Positions 45,254 to 57,334 are shown, counted from the first letter of the stretch. The stretch: DNA of 64,000 bases from Archivesica marissinica (GCA_014843695.1 CM026386.1:89755560-89819559), one strand, 5' to 3'. The notes: a model not told the origin generated them from the sequence alone. Numbers and translations: made by a program.

Positions 45254-45494
45254 TTAACCCATTCAACACCAAGTAACTCACATGGACTGGTCCATGATAT
45301 TCATAAACCAATAAATGAATCGGAAAATCACATTTGGACAAGTTCATTTATCAAAATGGATAATTATGTCTAAAAATAGTCATATCACTGGCAAAAAGTG
45401 CAGATCCTGATGAGACGGCTCGTCACGAGCCGGCTCATCTGGATCTACACTTTTTGTAAGCCTATTTAGAGGTCTGTGGTGTTGAAAGGGTTAA
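45254..45494. mobile_element. Palindromic MITE with TTAA ends (member B)
   Basis: Begins TTAACCCATTCAACACC and ends GGTGTTGAAAGGGTTAA. Inside is a hairpin: AAAAAGTGCAGATCC pairs with GGATCTACACTTTTT and GGCTCG with CGAGCC around TCA. TTAA at both ends fits piggyBac- or Kolobok-type target duplication. It is related to 19714..19944. Confidence 0.8.
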
Positions 45495-46319
45495 GGAGGT
45501 GACAACTGTACAGGTGGCACTTTAGATACAACTTGTCCCAAAGCAATGGAAGAAATTCTTATCAAATGGTTCAAACAAAGTAACCTTATTTGCATTTTTG
45601 TATGAAGAATATAATTATAGTGTGTGCCTGTAGTCTAATCCTCAGTGTCCAGCCGTTATTGCCTCTATTATGAACGACATTTCAGAATATATTGATAACA
45701 ACCCAAATTGAATATCAAAATAATTGTTAGAATTTGTATATGTTAAATATGATGCTTATTTAGATGAATATTCTCAGTTGTAGATAAATGTCTATGAAGT
45801 GTTGTTGTTGTATCTTTGTAATATTTTACTTCAGCTTTTGCTAATTATCAAGTTCTACTTAACAGCTCTATTAATTATTTAACTTTTAGCACTTATTTAT
45901 CCACCTTTTAAAATTGGTTTAAACATATTTTATTTATCAAGATAAACATGACATATAACATCTGTACATATAACATCCATACAATACAACTATCAAGACA
46001 AGTGGATTGAATTGAAAGCTACGGGAGCTTATGGTAATTATCGCCTTTTAAAATTAATCACCATTTGGTAACATAATTACTTTCGAGTAACAGTCACCTC
46101 CAACCCTAAAGCTCTATGTCAAAATGTATACAATATGTGTTGTCACCAATGACTTCCAGGTTGAGAACTAATCAGTTTGTTTTATTGTTCTGTATTAATC
46201 ATAGACAAATGCTACCTTTTATCAAAGAATGAATCTCACCAGACTTTAAAATATTACTTAACATGTCAATTTTGAATGAAAATGGTATAAAACCCTCAGT
46301 TTATTTATTTTAAAAATAC
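45495..46319. other. AT-rich DNA, no feature recognised
   Basis: No ORF with a domain, no repeat period, no transposon ends identified. Confidence 0.5.
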
Positions 46320-46593
46320 AGACAGATCTGTGGTCCAGTGGTAAGCAGGTTCGATCCCCCCCGTCTGACCGTAATAAAATTAACAGTCTTTCAGATGGGA
46401 CTTTAAACCAAGGTCTTGTGTCGGTGCTTTACACTGTGCACGTAAAAAAGAACCAGAGGATACTCTGGAATGGGTCTCTGTCTGTATCATTGCACTATCC
46501 TCCAAAAATCTAAAATGACTAATCTCTTCAGGAGGCATCACTTATATGGGCAACCGGTAGTGACGATAAATAAACGTAAAACACACACACACA
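46320..46593 (+). mobile_element. tRNA-derived SINE, family 4
   Basis: Head CAGATCTGTGGTCCAGTGGT with the region before the B box deleted, GGTTCGATCCCCCCCGTCTG, then the full body and ACGTAAAACACACACACA tail. Confidence 0.83.
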
Positions 46594-47582
46594 AATAAGA
46601 ATAAAGAAATAGATTTAAAAAATAGAATAACAGAATAGAAAATTGGTAATTGTGTGTAAACTTTTAGGACTATAGTTTGTGTTAAGTGGGTGCTTGCATT
46701 TCTCCGAGTGATATTAATTTTGTTGTCTTGGGATTCAATGATTCGTGTCAGAAATTCATTACTTAAAGTTCAACAATCTTGTATTTAAACTGGAACTGGT
46801 ATATACAACATACTTCTGTTCAAAATGCATTCATACACGTCAAATTAATGTTGGCTATTGTAATTTCATAATTCTAAAATTGAAAAATGAAACAAATAAT
46901 GTGTCACCGTAAATGTTACGTTGATGTACAGTTTAGGATCAACATTATATAAACCCAATGCTACACTACATACATTTTAAATTTATACAAACTTTTCTAC
47001 ATACAATAGTTCTTATATCCTGCACACCTCGATTAAATACGGGTTCACTTTTTTGCAGTCGGTGAAAAGTCAATGTCTCCCCATTTCTCCCTAAATGTTC
47101 TCACTTCTCCCTAAATCATCTGAAGGGAGAAGTCACTTCTCCCAAAAATTAGAGTATAGCTTGAGCCCTTTATTGTAACATATTTCTGATCGTTATATTC
47201 ATATATTACTGTCAAGTATTTCTGAATGTAATAAGAATAGGTAAGACAAAATAATATAAGGAACGTAAAGGAAACGCAACCCTACCGGTATATTTGTTTG
47301 AATATTACAATAATCACCTTTTGAATTTCATCGCATATAGTAGTAATTAATTTCATTAAATGAGTCGATGCACACAATCACCACAGTTTCATGTAATAAT
47401 CCTCAGCTAAAGTGTATAAATAGAATATGTTTTATAAAATACATGTGTGTACATGTAGCACCTGTACAGTTGTCAATTCTAAAATGTTGGGTTTCTTTTG
47501 CGCTTAAGCATATAATTCAGAACTACATCTCCTGTTGTATCGAGTAGCCAATCTGATACAGTTCATTTACTTTATATTACAG
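46594..47582. other. Intergenic or intronic DNA, nothing recognised
   Basis: At 47060..47170 there is a C-rich stretch with three CTTCTCCC words. No exon found before 47583. Confidence 0.45.
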
Positions 47583-47718
47583 CTTGTACATCAATGGCAA
47601 CAGTACCAACATTGGAGTGACGTGTAGTGTCGGGGACACAATTGGCTGTCATGTCATAGGGGAATTTGTTGATGGTCATCCAAGTATTAGATATAGGTTC
47701 ACCAAAAATGGAAAGCAG
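47583..47718 (+). CDS. Orphan exon encoding part of a SPRY domain
   Basis: Acceptor TTTACTTTATATTACAG and donor AAGCAG/GTAATT; the exon begins with one base of a split codon and ends in phase 0. Its 45 codons read LYINGNSTNIGVTCSVGDTI, then GCHVIGEFVDGHPSIRYRF and TKNGKQ. 'GD-x-IGC ... FTKNGK' is the hallmark of SPRY domains, where the last strand normally continues with Q/-x-G-V-A-F in the next exon. I cannot find that next exon, nor an upstream one, and the 45 bp minisatellite starts 100 bases downstream. It could be one exon of a long-intron gene or a stranded remnant; no disabling mutation is visible. Confidence 0.62.
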
Positions 47719-47825
47719 GTAATTTGCTGATTTTATAATTCCAATGTTTGGACAAGATGAAAGACGACAACATACCATATGAATAATTATGAATAATTAT
47801 GAATAACCGTGATGAATGATGACTA

Positions 47826-48775
47826 AATAAGATACATGTATATATGTGTGATGTATAATGTAGATTACTAGATAAGATACATGTATATAGGTGTGTGATG
47901 TATAATGTAGATTACTAGATAAGATACATGTATATGTGTGTGATGTATAATGTAGATTACTAGATAAGATACATGTATATATGTGTGTGATGTATAATGT
48001 AGATTACTAGATAAGATACATGTATATATGTGTGTGATGTATAATGTAGATTACTAGATAAGATACATGTATATATGTGTGATGTATAATGTAGATTACT
48101 AGATAAGATACATGTATATATGTGTGATGTATAATGTAGATTACTAGATAAGATACATGTATATGTGTGATGTATAATGTAGATTACTAGATAAGATACA
48201 TGTATATATGTGTGATGTATAATGTAGATTACTAGATAAGATACATGTATATATGTGTGATGTATAATGTAGATTACTAGATAAGATACATGTATATATG
48301 TGTGATGTATAATGCAGATTACTAGATAAGATACATGTATATGTGTGATGTATAATGTAGATTACTAGATAAGATACATGTATATATGTGTGATGTATAA
48401 TGTAGATTACTAGATAAGATACATGTATATATGTGTGATGTATGATGTAGATTACTAGATAAGATACATGTATATATGTGTGATGTATAATGTAGATTAC
48501 TAGATAAGATACATGTATATATGTGTGATGTATAATGTAGATTACTAGATAAGATACATTTATATGTGTGTGATGTATGATGTAGATTACTAGATAAGAT
48601 ACATGTATATATGTGTGATGTATAATGTAGATTACTAGATAAGATACATTTATATATGTGTGTGATGTATAATGTAGATTACTAGATAAGATACATGTAT
48701 ATATGTGTGATGTATAATGTAGATTACTAGATAAGATACATGTATATATGTGTGATGTAGATTACTAAATAAAAT
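47826..48775 (+). repeat. 45 bp minisatellite (orientation 1)
   Basis: About 21 copies of a unit containing GATACATGTATATATGTGTG and ATGTATAATGTAGATTACTA then GATAA. The same unit occurs in inverted orientation at 60506..61655. Confidence 0.96.
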
Positions 48776-48779
48776 GCAA

Positions 48780-49212
48780 GTACTGAGATATTAGCAGCAT
48801 GTAATTGCAATGTACTGAGATATTATGCAGCATGTAATTGCAATGTACTGAGACATTATGCAACATGTAATTGCAATGTACTGAGACATTATGCAACATG
48901 TAATTGCAATGTACTGAGCATTATGCAACATGTAATTGCAATGTACTGAGACATTATGCAGCATGTAATTGCAATGTACTGAGACATTATGCAGCATGTA
49001 ATTGCAATGTACTGAGACATTATGCAACATGTAATTGCAATGTACTGAGACATTATGCAACATGTAATTGCAATGTACTGAGACATTATGCAACATGTAA
49101 TTGCAATGTACTGAGACATTATGCAACATGTAATTGCAATGTACTGAGCATTATGCAGCCTGTAATTGCAATGTACTGAGATATTAGCAGCATGTAATTG
49201 CAATGTACTGAT
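48780..49212. repeat. 33 bp minisatellite
   Basis: About 13 copies of CATGTAATTGCAATGTACTG plus AGACATTATGCAG. Open frames on both strands (HNVSVHCNYML etc.) are repeat translations. Confidence 0.95.
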
Positions 49213-49785
49213 ATATTCAAATGAGTGGATCATTAGAAATAGTCTCATATTTACATTGCTCAATAATAATTTAATCATGTTTAAAGTTTATAGTTCAGTC
49301 TAACAATCTTGAGGGTGTGTTCGACCTAGTAAGGATATATTGCAGCACTTTGGTTTATGAGATAATACTCGTGTTTAGTTTAAACAATATTTATTTCTTT
49401 GAATAAACATAGTCAAGTATAAATAATATGTACATACATGTAGGAACATTTACATTGTATTATGAATAACGTCTAGTACCTGATGTATATATATCTTGTT
49501 TCTTTATTTTAAAAATAGAGTTGTGACCAATAGCTCAAGAAATGGGTTGTATTTAAACATGTTTCAGGGGTATATAGTCCAAATAATTATTTTCTGAAGT
49601 TGACCACAGCTGCTGCTCAGTGGTTTAGATATTTATAGGGTTTGTGGTCCTTTATCCAGGGGTAAGGATTAAGACATTTATAAGTTGCATATTTTAATAT
49701 TGTCATTGGATGTGTGTTCCATATATGTAGATAACACATAGAAAATATCCCGGAAAATGTAGATTCCAGTGATATAAAGTAATAC
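49213..49785. other. AT-rich DNA, no feature recognised
   Basis: Nothing beyond low-complexity sequence between two minisatellites. Confidence 0.5.
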
Positions 49786-50190
49786 ACACAAAGATATGTG
49801 AGATAAATATAGCTGTATACATGTAGTTATAGAACAGAACAAATATGTGAGATAAATATAGCTGTATACATGTAGTTATAGAACAGAACAAATATGTGAG
49901 ATAAATATAGCTGTATACATGTAGTTATAGAACAGAACAAATATGTGAGATAAATATAGCTGTATACATGTAGTTATAGAACAGAACAAATATGTGAGAT
50001 AAATATAGCTGTATACATGTAGTTATAGAACAGAACAAATATGTGAGATAAATATAGCTGTATACATGTAGTTATAGAACAGAACAAATATGTGAGATAA
50101 ATATAGCTGTATACATGTAGTTATAGAACAGAACAAATATGTGAGATAAATATAGCTGTATACATGTAGTTATAGAACAGAACAAATATA
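49786..50190. repeat. 49 bp minisatellite
   Basis: Eight to nine almost identical copies of a unit containing AAATATGTGAGATAAATATA and GCTGTATACATGTAGTTATA then GAACAGAAC. Confidence 0.95.
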
Positions 50191-50635
50191 TTTTATTAGA
50201 CTTAACATTGATAGCTCGTCACCATAATAATACATAATTATATAATTGCATGAAATGAAGAAAAAATTGATAAATATATTTTAAGTGTTAGAAATTAATT
50301 TTAATGTTATAGATTATCTCGTCTCTATATCAAGAAATTATAAATATAATAAATAAATCTATCAAATTTTGCTATGCATAAAATGGTTACATATTGCTTC
50401 ACTTTTTTGTTTACATAAAAAAAAGATGGCAGATATCCATCTTGGATGTATATTTTCGACTTTCCCCTGAACTTGGTGTGAAACATCAGGTAAACTAGTC
50501 AATCAAAATTTGGTAGAATAATTCCGATCTGATAATCAAAATTGTCACCTAATCACCGGTGCTGTCCATCTTAATTCTATTTTCACATTCCCCTAATCTA
50601 TTATGTCTATTGTGATTACAATTATGTGATTACAT
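50191..50635. other. AT-rich DNA, no feature recognised
   Basis: Contains an AAAAAGATGGCAGATATCC phrase of the kind found in old dispersed repeats; no gene. Confidence 0.45.
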
Positions 50636-51240
50636 AGATATAGCTGTAGCAAGTCGAGTTACTACTGTATTTGCGTTCAACATGCAGATCATCCTCGGAT
50701 AATGTGATTATGTCCCCCGTAAAACTGTAGCAAGTCGAGTTACTACTGTATTTCCGTTCAACACGTAGACCATCCTCGGATAATGTCCCCCGTAAAACTG
50801 TAGCAAGTCGAGTTACTACTGTATTACCGTTCAACACGCAGACCATCATCGGATATTCTCCCCCATAAAGCTGTAGTGGAAGTCGTGATAGCGCAGTGGA
50901 TGCGCGTTCACTTCAGGTGCGAAGGGTCCGGAGTTCGAGCCCTGCTGGAGCCGTTACGATTGTGTCCTTAGGCATGACATTTAAATTCCACATTGCCTCT
51001 TCTCTCTCCCTCGTGGCGATGGATTCCATCAGGAATGAGGCCTCGAGAGTGATTAATATAAGTTGTAAGAACTTGTTTCGCAGTCAAGCTAAAATAAATT
51101 TGTATAGACTAAAGCTGTAGCAAGTCGAGTTACTACTGTATTGCAGCTCAACATGCAGACCATCCTCGGATATTGTCTCCCGTAAATCTGTAGCAAGTCG
51201 AGTTACTACTGTATTTCCGTTCAACGAGCAAACCCTCGTG
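50636..51240. repeat. Tandem repeat, about 73 bp, interrupted by a SINE
   Basis: Five copies of a unit containing CTGTAGCAAGTCGAGTTACT and GTTCAACACGCAGACCATCC then TCGGATAATGTCCCCCGTAA. Three lie left of the SINE at 50877..51110 and two right of it. Confidence 0.9.
50877..51110 (+). mobile_element. tRNA-derived SINE, family 1, with 10 bp target duplication
   Basis: Head GGAAGTCGTGATAGCGCAGT, B box GAGTTCGAGCC, full body and tail. Flanked on both sides by AAAGCTGTAG (50867..50876 and 51111..51120), which is also part of the surrounding 73 bp repeat, so the insertion postdates the array. Confidence 0.92.
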
Positions 51241-51518
51241 TATTAACCAGGAGCCACTCGTTGGATATATGATTTTGTATTGCACTCTCGTGGAGTGATT
51301 CAAACAAGAATACACAAGATGCCTAGTAACGTTGATTATTCGTGTTCTGTTCTACGCTGAATACCGTATATTTCTAACACAATCATTTTCATGACGTCAC
51401 CGCTAGTGAACTCACATCTAAAAATAGACACTGATGGAGAAAACATTATTAAATCAAGAACAAATGCTGAAGCTTAGTTACTACAGTAGCTGTATATATA
51501 TATATATATATATATATA

Positions 51519-53016
51519 CTGAAAGGATAAAGAAACGCATGGTAAACATTTGAGGTGATTTAAAGTGATGTGTTTGATGTAATATACAATATTTTTATAT
51601 GAGCATATAAAACAATCTTTTATCAACAAAATACCAAAATTTCATTAGATTTTGAATTATAATTCATTAGTAATTGTAACACATTTGACGGTAACGATAA
51701 AGTGAAATCGGTCAGTATCTCGTATGCCCCCTCGCGCATCTGACACAGCCCTGATTCTCCTGTGCATGGAGTTCATCAGTGCATTTATCCTTCTCATGGG
51801 GATATTGTCCCACTCTTGCAAGAAGGCAGTCCTTAGTTTGTCGAGAGTAACAGGGATATTCCGACGCCCCCTTACCCTCTTGTCAAGTTCGTCCCACAGA
51901 TGTTCGATTGGGGACAAATCTGGACTGTACGGCGGCCAGTCGAGTGGGTTAATGTTATGGTTTGCGAGAAAGTCTTGACAAACTCTAGCTACATGGGACC
52001 GGGCATTATTATGCTGGAAAATTAGGTAATTTGCACAAATGGAACTATGACCGGGCGGAGGATTTCATTCCTATATCTTACGGCATTTAAATTCCCAGCT
52101 ACCACAATCAACGGTGACTTTACCCTGTGAGATATCTCTCCACAGACCATAGCCGAGCTGTCCCCAAACCTATCCCTCTCAAGAACGCAAGCGTCGGTGA
52201 AGTGTTCCCCGTATACCAACGTCGACCGTCTGGACGAAAAAGAGTGAACCAGGACTCGTGTGTAAAAAATACCCATCTCCATTTACTCATTGGAAATCGT
52301 CTGGGAGCATGGGCAGCCAACCAAGCCATACGACGCGTGCGACGTGCATGTGTGAGAGGCAGACCAACGTATGGACGATGTGCTCGCACACAAACCTCAA
52401 ACGCGCAATCGATTCCTTATAGTTTTGGGGTGAATGTGGCGATTATGATTGCCTACCGTATTAACGGCGGTTTCAGTGGCAGTAACGTGGCGATTACGTA
52501 GGTGGGTAGGACGAATAGCCCTGACTTGACGTAGCGATGTTACGCTCTGACGTCCCTATCTCGGTTGGTCGGCAACCCTTCCGATATCTCTAAGACGACG
52601 GACAAGACGTTCTATGGTAGAAACATTCGCACCGAACTGCATAGCAACCTGTTGTTGCCTTTGACCTTGCATTAGCAATGCAATAGCCTGACCCCTCTGA
52701 ACTTCCGTCAGCCGTACCATGATTGCAATATCTTCAAATTCAAATGTAAATAGCGGAAAGTGATGTGTATACCTCAAGAGTATCAAGTGGTATGACAAAA
52801 TGTTTTGACGAACTTGTCATCATTATTCTGCACGTGTTTTTTGCTTTTTATCACTTTCTCTATGTGGCAAGGTGCATGAAACGGTTAAGTAACTTTAGCC
52901 ACCGGTTTTAGTGCACAGTGACCAAGATAGTCTGCTGACCGGTTTTCATAATTTTAGGCCAATGATTTAAATAAGTGTTGCATATTTTGTTACCCTGCGT
53001 TTCTTTATCCTTTCAG
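51519..53016 (-). mobile_element. Tc1-like transposon, degenerate
   Basis: Terminal inverted repeats CTGAAAGGATAAAGAAACGC at both ends with TA on each side; the left flank is a (TA)n run. The minus strand carries, in order, helix-turn-helix remnants (VRLTEVQRGQAIALLMQGQR, 52700s), RAHRPYVGLPLTHARRTRR, VFFTHESWFTLFRPDGRR (52200s) and SPIEHLWDELDKRVRGR (51900s), in different frames. Confidence 0.92.
51657..52798 (-). pseudogene. Tc1-like transposase, broken by frameshifts
   Basis: A family member would catalyse cut-and-paste transposition with a DDE/D triad. The N-terminal helix-turn-helix (52798..52556), central (52389..52120 and 52282..52022) and C-terminal (51917..51657) parts are in separate frames. 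The position usually reading FTDES is FTHES here, so the first catalytic Asp has become His; the Glu in PIEHLW is present. Both the frameshifts and the substitution show an inactive copy. Its 1.5 kb element is otherwise complete. Confidence 0.88.
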
Positions 53017-53175
53017 TATATGTACTATTTGAATTCTGTATAATATTTAATGAAGCCTAGGATGCTGGACTTGTGTAAATATATCACTTTGTGTAAAAAC
53101 AAGAAACGTATTATGGCTACAGACAGCTATGATACAGATTCTGAAAACAAGATCTTGTATCCCACTGAAGAATAC

Positions 53176-54867
53176 CAAGGACGTAACGCCCATTACGCAG
53201 TTTATGCAACTGCGTAAAACTTTTTTGGCCGACTTGCTTTTTTCAAATATGAAAAAAATAGCATGTTGTATGTTATATTCGGCAAATTGTAAGTAAATAC
53301 TCGTATTGACTCATTTTTTTCAGTACTCCACTACTACAGTATGTAAACCGGTCACATAATAAGTTAGAATCTAGGTCAAAGTGTCTACTGCAGAACAACT
53401 ATTCCAAAATTCAGAGTTCCCAAACGCAATGTATGCACTGTCGCAACCACCGTGTGAACCTTGCAATTTGCCATGCTTGCAGAGTAGCATTTGTTCAGTC
53501 GATGTTCACCGTTGTTGGTGATATATTGTTCTTCATCACCAATTCCCCGAAACGCCTGGGGATATATAGCACCCACAATGAAGACGTACAAGCCCTGAAA
53601 AAGTTCTGCCCCACAAGGTGGTCTCAACACTCGGAAAGTATCACAGCTTTCTATACCCACTTTTCGCCAATCCTAGAAACACTTACGGATCTGCAGGTGG
53701 GCATGGATACGAAAACAATGTCTACTGCGTCCAGTTTTCAGAAGGCTGTTCTGTCGTTCGATTTTGTCGTCGCTTTGTGTTGTGTCAGTGGTCCATTGGA
53801 CATGTTGAATCCGTTGACTGATTCAATGCAAAATCCTCAGTGTGACTTGGTGAAGGCCGCGCAACATGCTGTACTGCTTCACGACCAACTATCAGAGCAG
53901 CGGAATGACGCTGGGTACTATGGTGGCTTATATGACAAAGCGGTTAATTTGGCAGCAACAACATTGCCGCAGATACACCCAAAGAGTATTGGAGACTTAA
54001 CTTGTTTGTTCACTTCATGGACCACCTACTGTCCCAGCTACACGACAGAGTGCGCATCTCGACCTCCAGGCTGAAAGCTCAGTATCTATTACCAAATAAA
54101 ATTCTGCAACTCTCGCCCAAAATATGGGAGGAGATAAAGGAAGAATATGCCCCTTTCATAGATCGCATGGCAATAGATACTGAGCTGGATGTCTGGAAGA
54201 GAGCGACAACAGCAGCACCAGTTACATCTCTGGTAGAGTACCCGAATATCCATACAGTATTCAAGGTCCTTCTCACAATGCCAGTATCAACGGCTTCAGC
54301 GGAGCGATTATTCAGCAGCCTTCGCCGTATGAAAACTTATCTCCACAACACTATGACCGAGGAGAGACTTACTGAATTTGGCATTGATGCATATCCACAG
54401 AAATCACGACATTAACATCGACCAAGTCATTAGTGATTTTGATGCGTCCGGGCATAGGAGAATCGCTTTGGTGTTTGACAACCATTAAGCATGTCAAAAC
54501 AAAGCAGTACCCCGGTATATGCAAAGAAGAATTATATCTATATAAAAAATATGAAACATAAAAACATCTGTGAGTTCTAATAGCATGTACTCGTCACCGC
54601 CTGATGAGACCTCGGAGAGGTCGAAACGGACATTTTTTATGGATCTTTATTAAAATACTTCTTTATTTATGTCCAGTTTACCGAAAGTATTTGCCTTTTA
54701 AAATGCACCAGAGGCCTTCCTTTCATGTCTAATTTCAAAATGTTCTCTGGTGAGGCACCCCAAACCCCCACCAGCGGGAGGGGGAAACCACCTCCCACAC
54801 TCTCCCCCATTGGCACTTCGTGCCTCAATCTGCGTAAAGATTCTAAATCTCTGGTTACGCCCCTGAA
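53176..54867 (+). mobile_element. hAT transposon remnant
   Basis: The left end CAAGGACGTAACGCCC and the reversed right end CAGGGGCGTAACCAG are similar, as in hAT elements with GGCGTAAC ends. The subterminal right part has the AGGCACCCCAAACCCCCACC stretch and CCTCAATCTGCGTAAAG, typical of such elements. The flanks share only AATAC, so an exact 8 bp duplication is not seen. Confidence 0.65.
53433..54415 (+). pseudogene. hAT-family transposase C-terminal part, frameshifted
   Basis: The first frame (53433..about 53999) contains KKFCPTRWSQHSESITAFY and LHDQLSEQRNDAGYYGGLYD. The second frame (54002..54415) contains FMDHLLSQLHDRV and YPNIHTVFKVLLTMPVSTAS then AERLFSSLRRMKTYLHNTMT, the hAT dimerisation domain. 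One frameshift near 54000 separates them. The CPTRW motif and hATC domain are typical of the ZMYM1/P52rIPK-like branch of hAT transposases. No start and no N-terminal zinc finger remain. Confidence 0.85.
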
Positions 54868-55390
54868 TACAACATGTATTTGTCATGGATTTATGATGTG
54901 AATATAATAAAACTTCCTATCATACCAGGATACGACAGTTGCATCAATTGTAAATTACTTGTATACCTGTATACCTCTAAATCAAATAATTATTTATCAT
55001 TGTATAGATCTCGATCTGCTTTAATGTTTTATTCCACTACTATATTACTATTAATACTAAGGGATTTTTAGGTTTAAATTAATGAATTACTGCATAATAT
55101 GTTATAATGCCAATGTAAATTTATGTTTTTATCCCACAGGTGTTTGTTTAATCCATGGTTTATCCACAGGTGTTTGTTTTACCCATACATTATGTATCTT
55201 TGTTTTTGTCGGCAAATAGCTATTGTAGCTAGTGTTTATTGTTGTACATCCGACTCAAATTAAAGTTTCTTGTATACCGGGGTTTCCAGTTGACCCGTCT
55301 GTGACATAGGACAAAAACCTCAAAACAAACACCATGCTTTACACGTTCCGGGTGCTTACCTTAAATAAATGCAGACCCAAGCTCATCTAA
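54868..55390. other. AT-rich DNA, no gene recognised
   Basis: A 21 bp phrase ending ATCCACAGGTGTTTGTTT occurs twice (about 55135 and 55160); otherwise nothing. Confidence 0.45.
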
Positions 55391-55394
55391 GGAC

Positions 55395-55650
55395 TCCACA
55401 TTTTCACCGGCCAATGGCGTATTTTCCTACTGACGACAGGGTTAGACTTGCAGTGGGGATACACCCGAGGAACACTAGGTAGTTCCGTGAATGTCAATTT
55501 ACTGATCTGCAGCGGATTCTTAGCTCTCCAGAGATGGTGGCATTAGGGGAAATTGGTCTGGACTGGACCGAGTCTAAATACACATGGGGGGCAAACTTGA
55601 CCCCTCATGATACTACGGGTGTACACCATGTGTATTCAAAGAAATAAATA
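55395..55650 (+). pseudogene. TatD-like hydrolase fragment with in-frame stop
   Basis: Read in one frame: RPMAYFPTDDRVRLAVGIHP, RNTR, stop, FRECQFTDLQRILSSPEMVA, LGEIGLDWTESKYTW. GIHP and ALGEIGLD are the signature blocks of TatD-type metal-dependent DNases; the Glu of GEIGLD is a metal ligand in the family. A TAG between the blocks and the absence of the remaining barrel show a fragment. It sits immediately left of the pogo-like element. Confidence 0.65.
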
Positions 55651-56110
55651 TTGTTTAAACTAAACATGAGACACACACACACATATACATCACGTACAGT
55701 TTGTAAACCAGTTCCGATTAACTATTTTATTCAATGTGAAAAAATCTATCAAATGCATAACAATGCATTTTGTTTATTATTGGTTGATATGCACACTGTC
55801 TTACCTGAAATATGTTGCAATTATTTTATTCCCGACATGTGTTTACATTTACACAGCTGACTTTTATATTTAGTACACATTCAATCACTTCCGGTTAATT
55901 CCAGGTGTTCCGAATATATAATTAGGGACCACCTCAAACTGCATTTTAACTGTCAAATATGACGGCTTGGCATTTATTTTGACAGAAACAATACAGGCAT
56001 ACCTTTCTCTGCTATTGTGAATGAAGAGACTTTTATTTGTAAAAAAGAAAGAATCACTATTATGCATACATAATATTTGTTATTTATTTATTATTCAAAC
56101 AATTAAAAAT

Positions 56111-56631
56111 TCATGACATCACAAGTTCCATTGCTTCTCCTTCAGGTATTGCATTCAATGCATCTGCAATAACCTTGAAGTCATCTTTACATGGGGTAGA
56201 TATGATATAATTGCATGGTAGCACAATCCCACCACCTTCTTCGTGTTGGGCTGGCCATGGTGGATAACTTGGCACAGGTGCACCAGTGACCTCACAAAAA
56301 ACTTTGCCACCTTTGTCTATGACATCTCTGAAGTAGGGGGCCAATGATCTTGGAGCACGACCAACTGGCAAACCGGCAACATCTTCCAGCTTTAAATGTC
56401 TTTTTTCATCAGTTATCATTCCCAGCTGATCTTCTGAAAATAATTCCATACTAAACATGCACACACATCCCTTATGTTAGTGTATTCTGGCTCAACACTA
56501 AGGAGAGATTTGGTAGCCATTGGAGGTCTTATCTCAAAGGCATGGTATCCCTTGACCACAGAGTGTTTTAAAGTCATTTTATAAGTAACATCATCAGGCT
56601 GCGTTGGAGATCCACCACTATCATCTTGATT
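56111..56631 (-). pseudogene. HIRAN-like exon of the pogo-like element (frameshifted)
   Basis: Same exon as 15847..16371, with acceptor CCTGTTTTTAG. Near 56448..56475 the sequence is four bases shorter than the intact copy, shifting the frame. Downstream of that the domain core ([30 protein letters not shown]) is unchanged apart from few substitutions. The short open frame 56111..56464 is only the 3' remainder. Confidence 0.65.
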
Positions 56632-56711
56632 CTAAAAACAGGAAACAAACAGTTGTTAAGAAATAGAAAAACATTAATGAAAATCAAATGTGCCATCTGA
56701 CTTTAAATATA

Positions 56712-57003
56712 CAGTCTAACCTGTGTATAGTGGTCACTGTATATAGTGGTGATCTGTCTACAGTGGCCAGTCCTCTAAGGTCTGAAGGACCAACATTCCT
56801 GTATAATTAGCCTGCATATAATAGTGGTCACCTGTGTATAGTGGTCACTGTATATAGTGGTGATCTGTCTACAGTGGCCAGTCCTCTAAGGTCTGAAGGA
56901 CCAACATTCCTGTATAATTAGCCTGCATATAATAGTGGTCACCTGTGTATAGTGGCTACTAATATTCAGTCCCTTCGGTGACCGCTATAGACAAGTTAGA
57001 CTG
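56712..57003. mobile_element. MITE nested in the long pogo-like copy
   Basis: Flanked by TA. It begins CAGTCTAACCTGTGTATAG and ends GCTATAGACAAGTTAGACTG. Inside, about 109 bp (GTGGTCACTGTATATAGTGG ... ATAATTAGCCTGCATATAAT) is tandemly doubled. The 2.2 kb copy holds only the left end of this MITE (from 16452) because its internal deletion starts inside it. Confidence 0.85.
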
Positions 57004-57334
57004 TATAATTTTCCAACATTATCTTTACCACGAAAAATAGAATAAAGATTTAAACATTGAACTTTTCCTGTTTGTATTTATATTTCAAGTAAAGTAGTGT
57101 GATAACAGATTAGTTACACTTTTAGAACAAGTCTCTCCTGTATGCAATCATATTTCAATTAGAGTATTGTGATGTTCACTATAATATATTTAGACTGGTA
57201 ACACATTTACAACAGTCTCTCTTGTATGTATTCATATTTTAACATGTATTGTGATGTATACTACAGTTAGTCTAGTTACACTTTTAAAACAAAAGTCTCT
57301 CCTGTATGTAATCATATTTCAAGCTTATGTTTAT

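Noticed and set aside
45380..45460. MicroRNA precursor from the hairpin
   Set aside because: The hairpin lies between matched TTAA-type transposon ends and has a relative at 19.8 kb; a MITE explains it better. Small-RNA data would be needed to reconsider.
48904..49179. Cys-rich peptide from the 33 bp array
   Set aside because: Pure repeat translation (HYATCNCNVLR), open on both strands.
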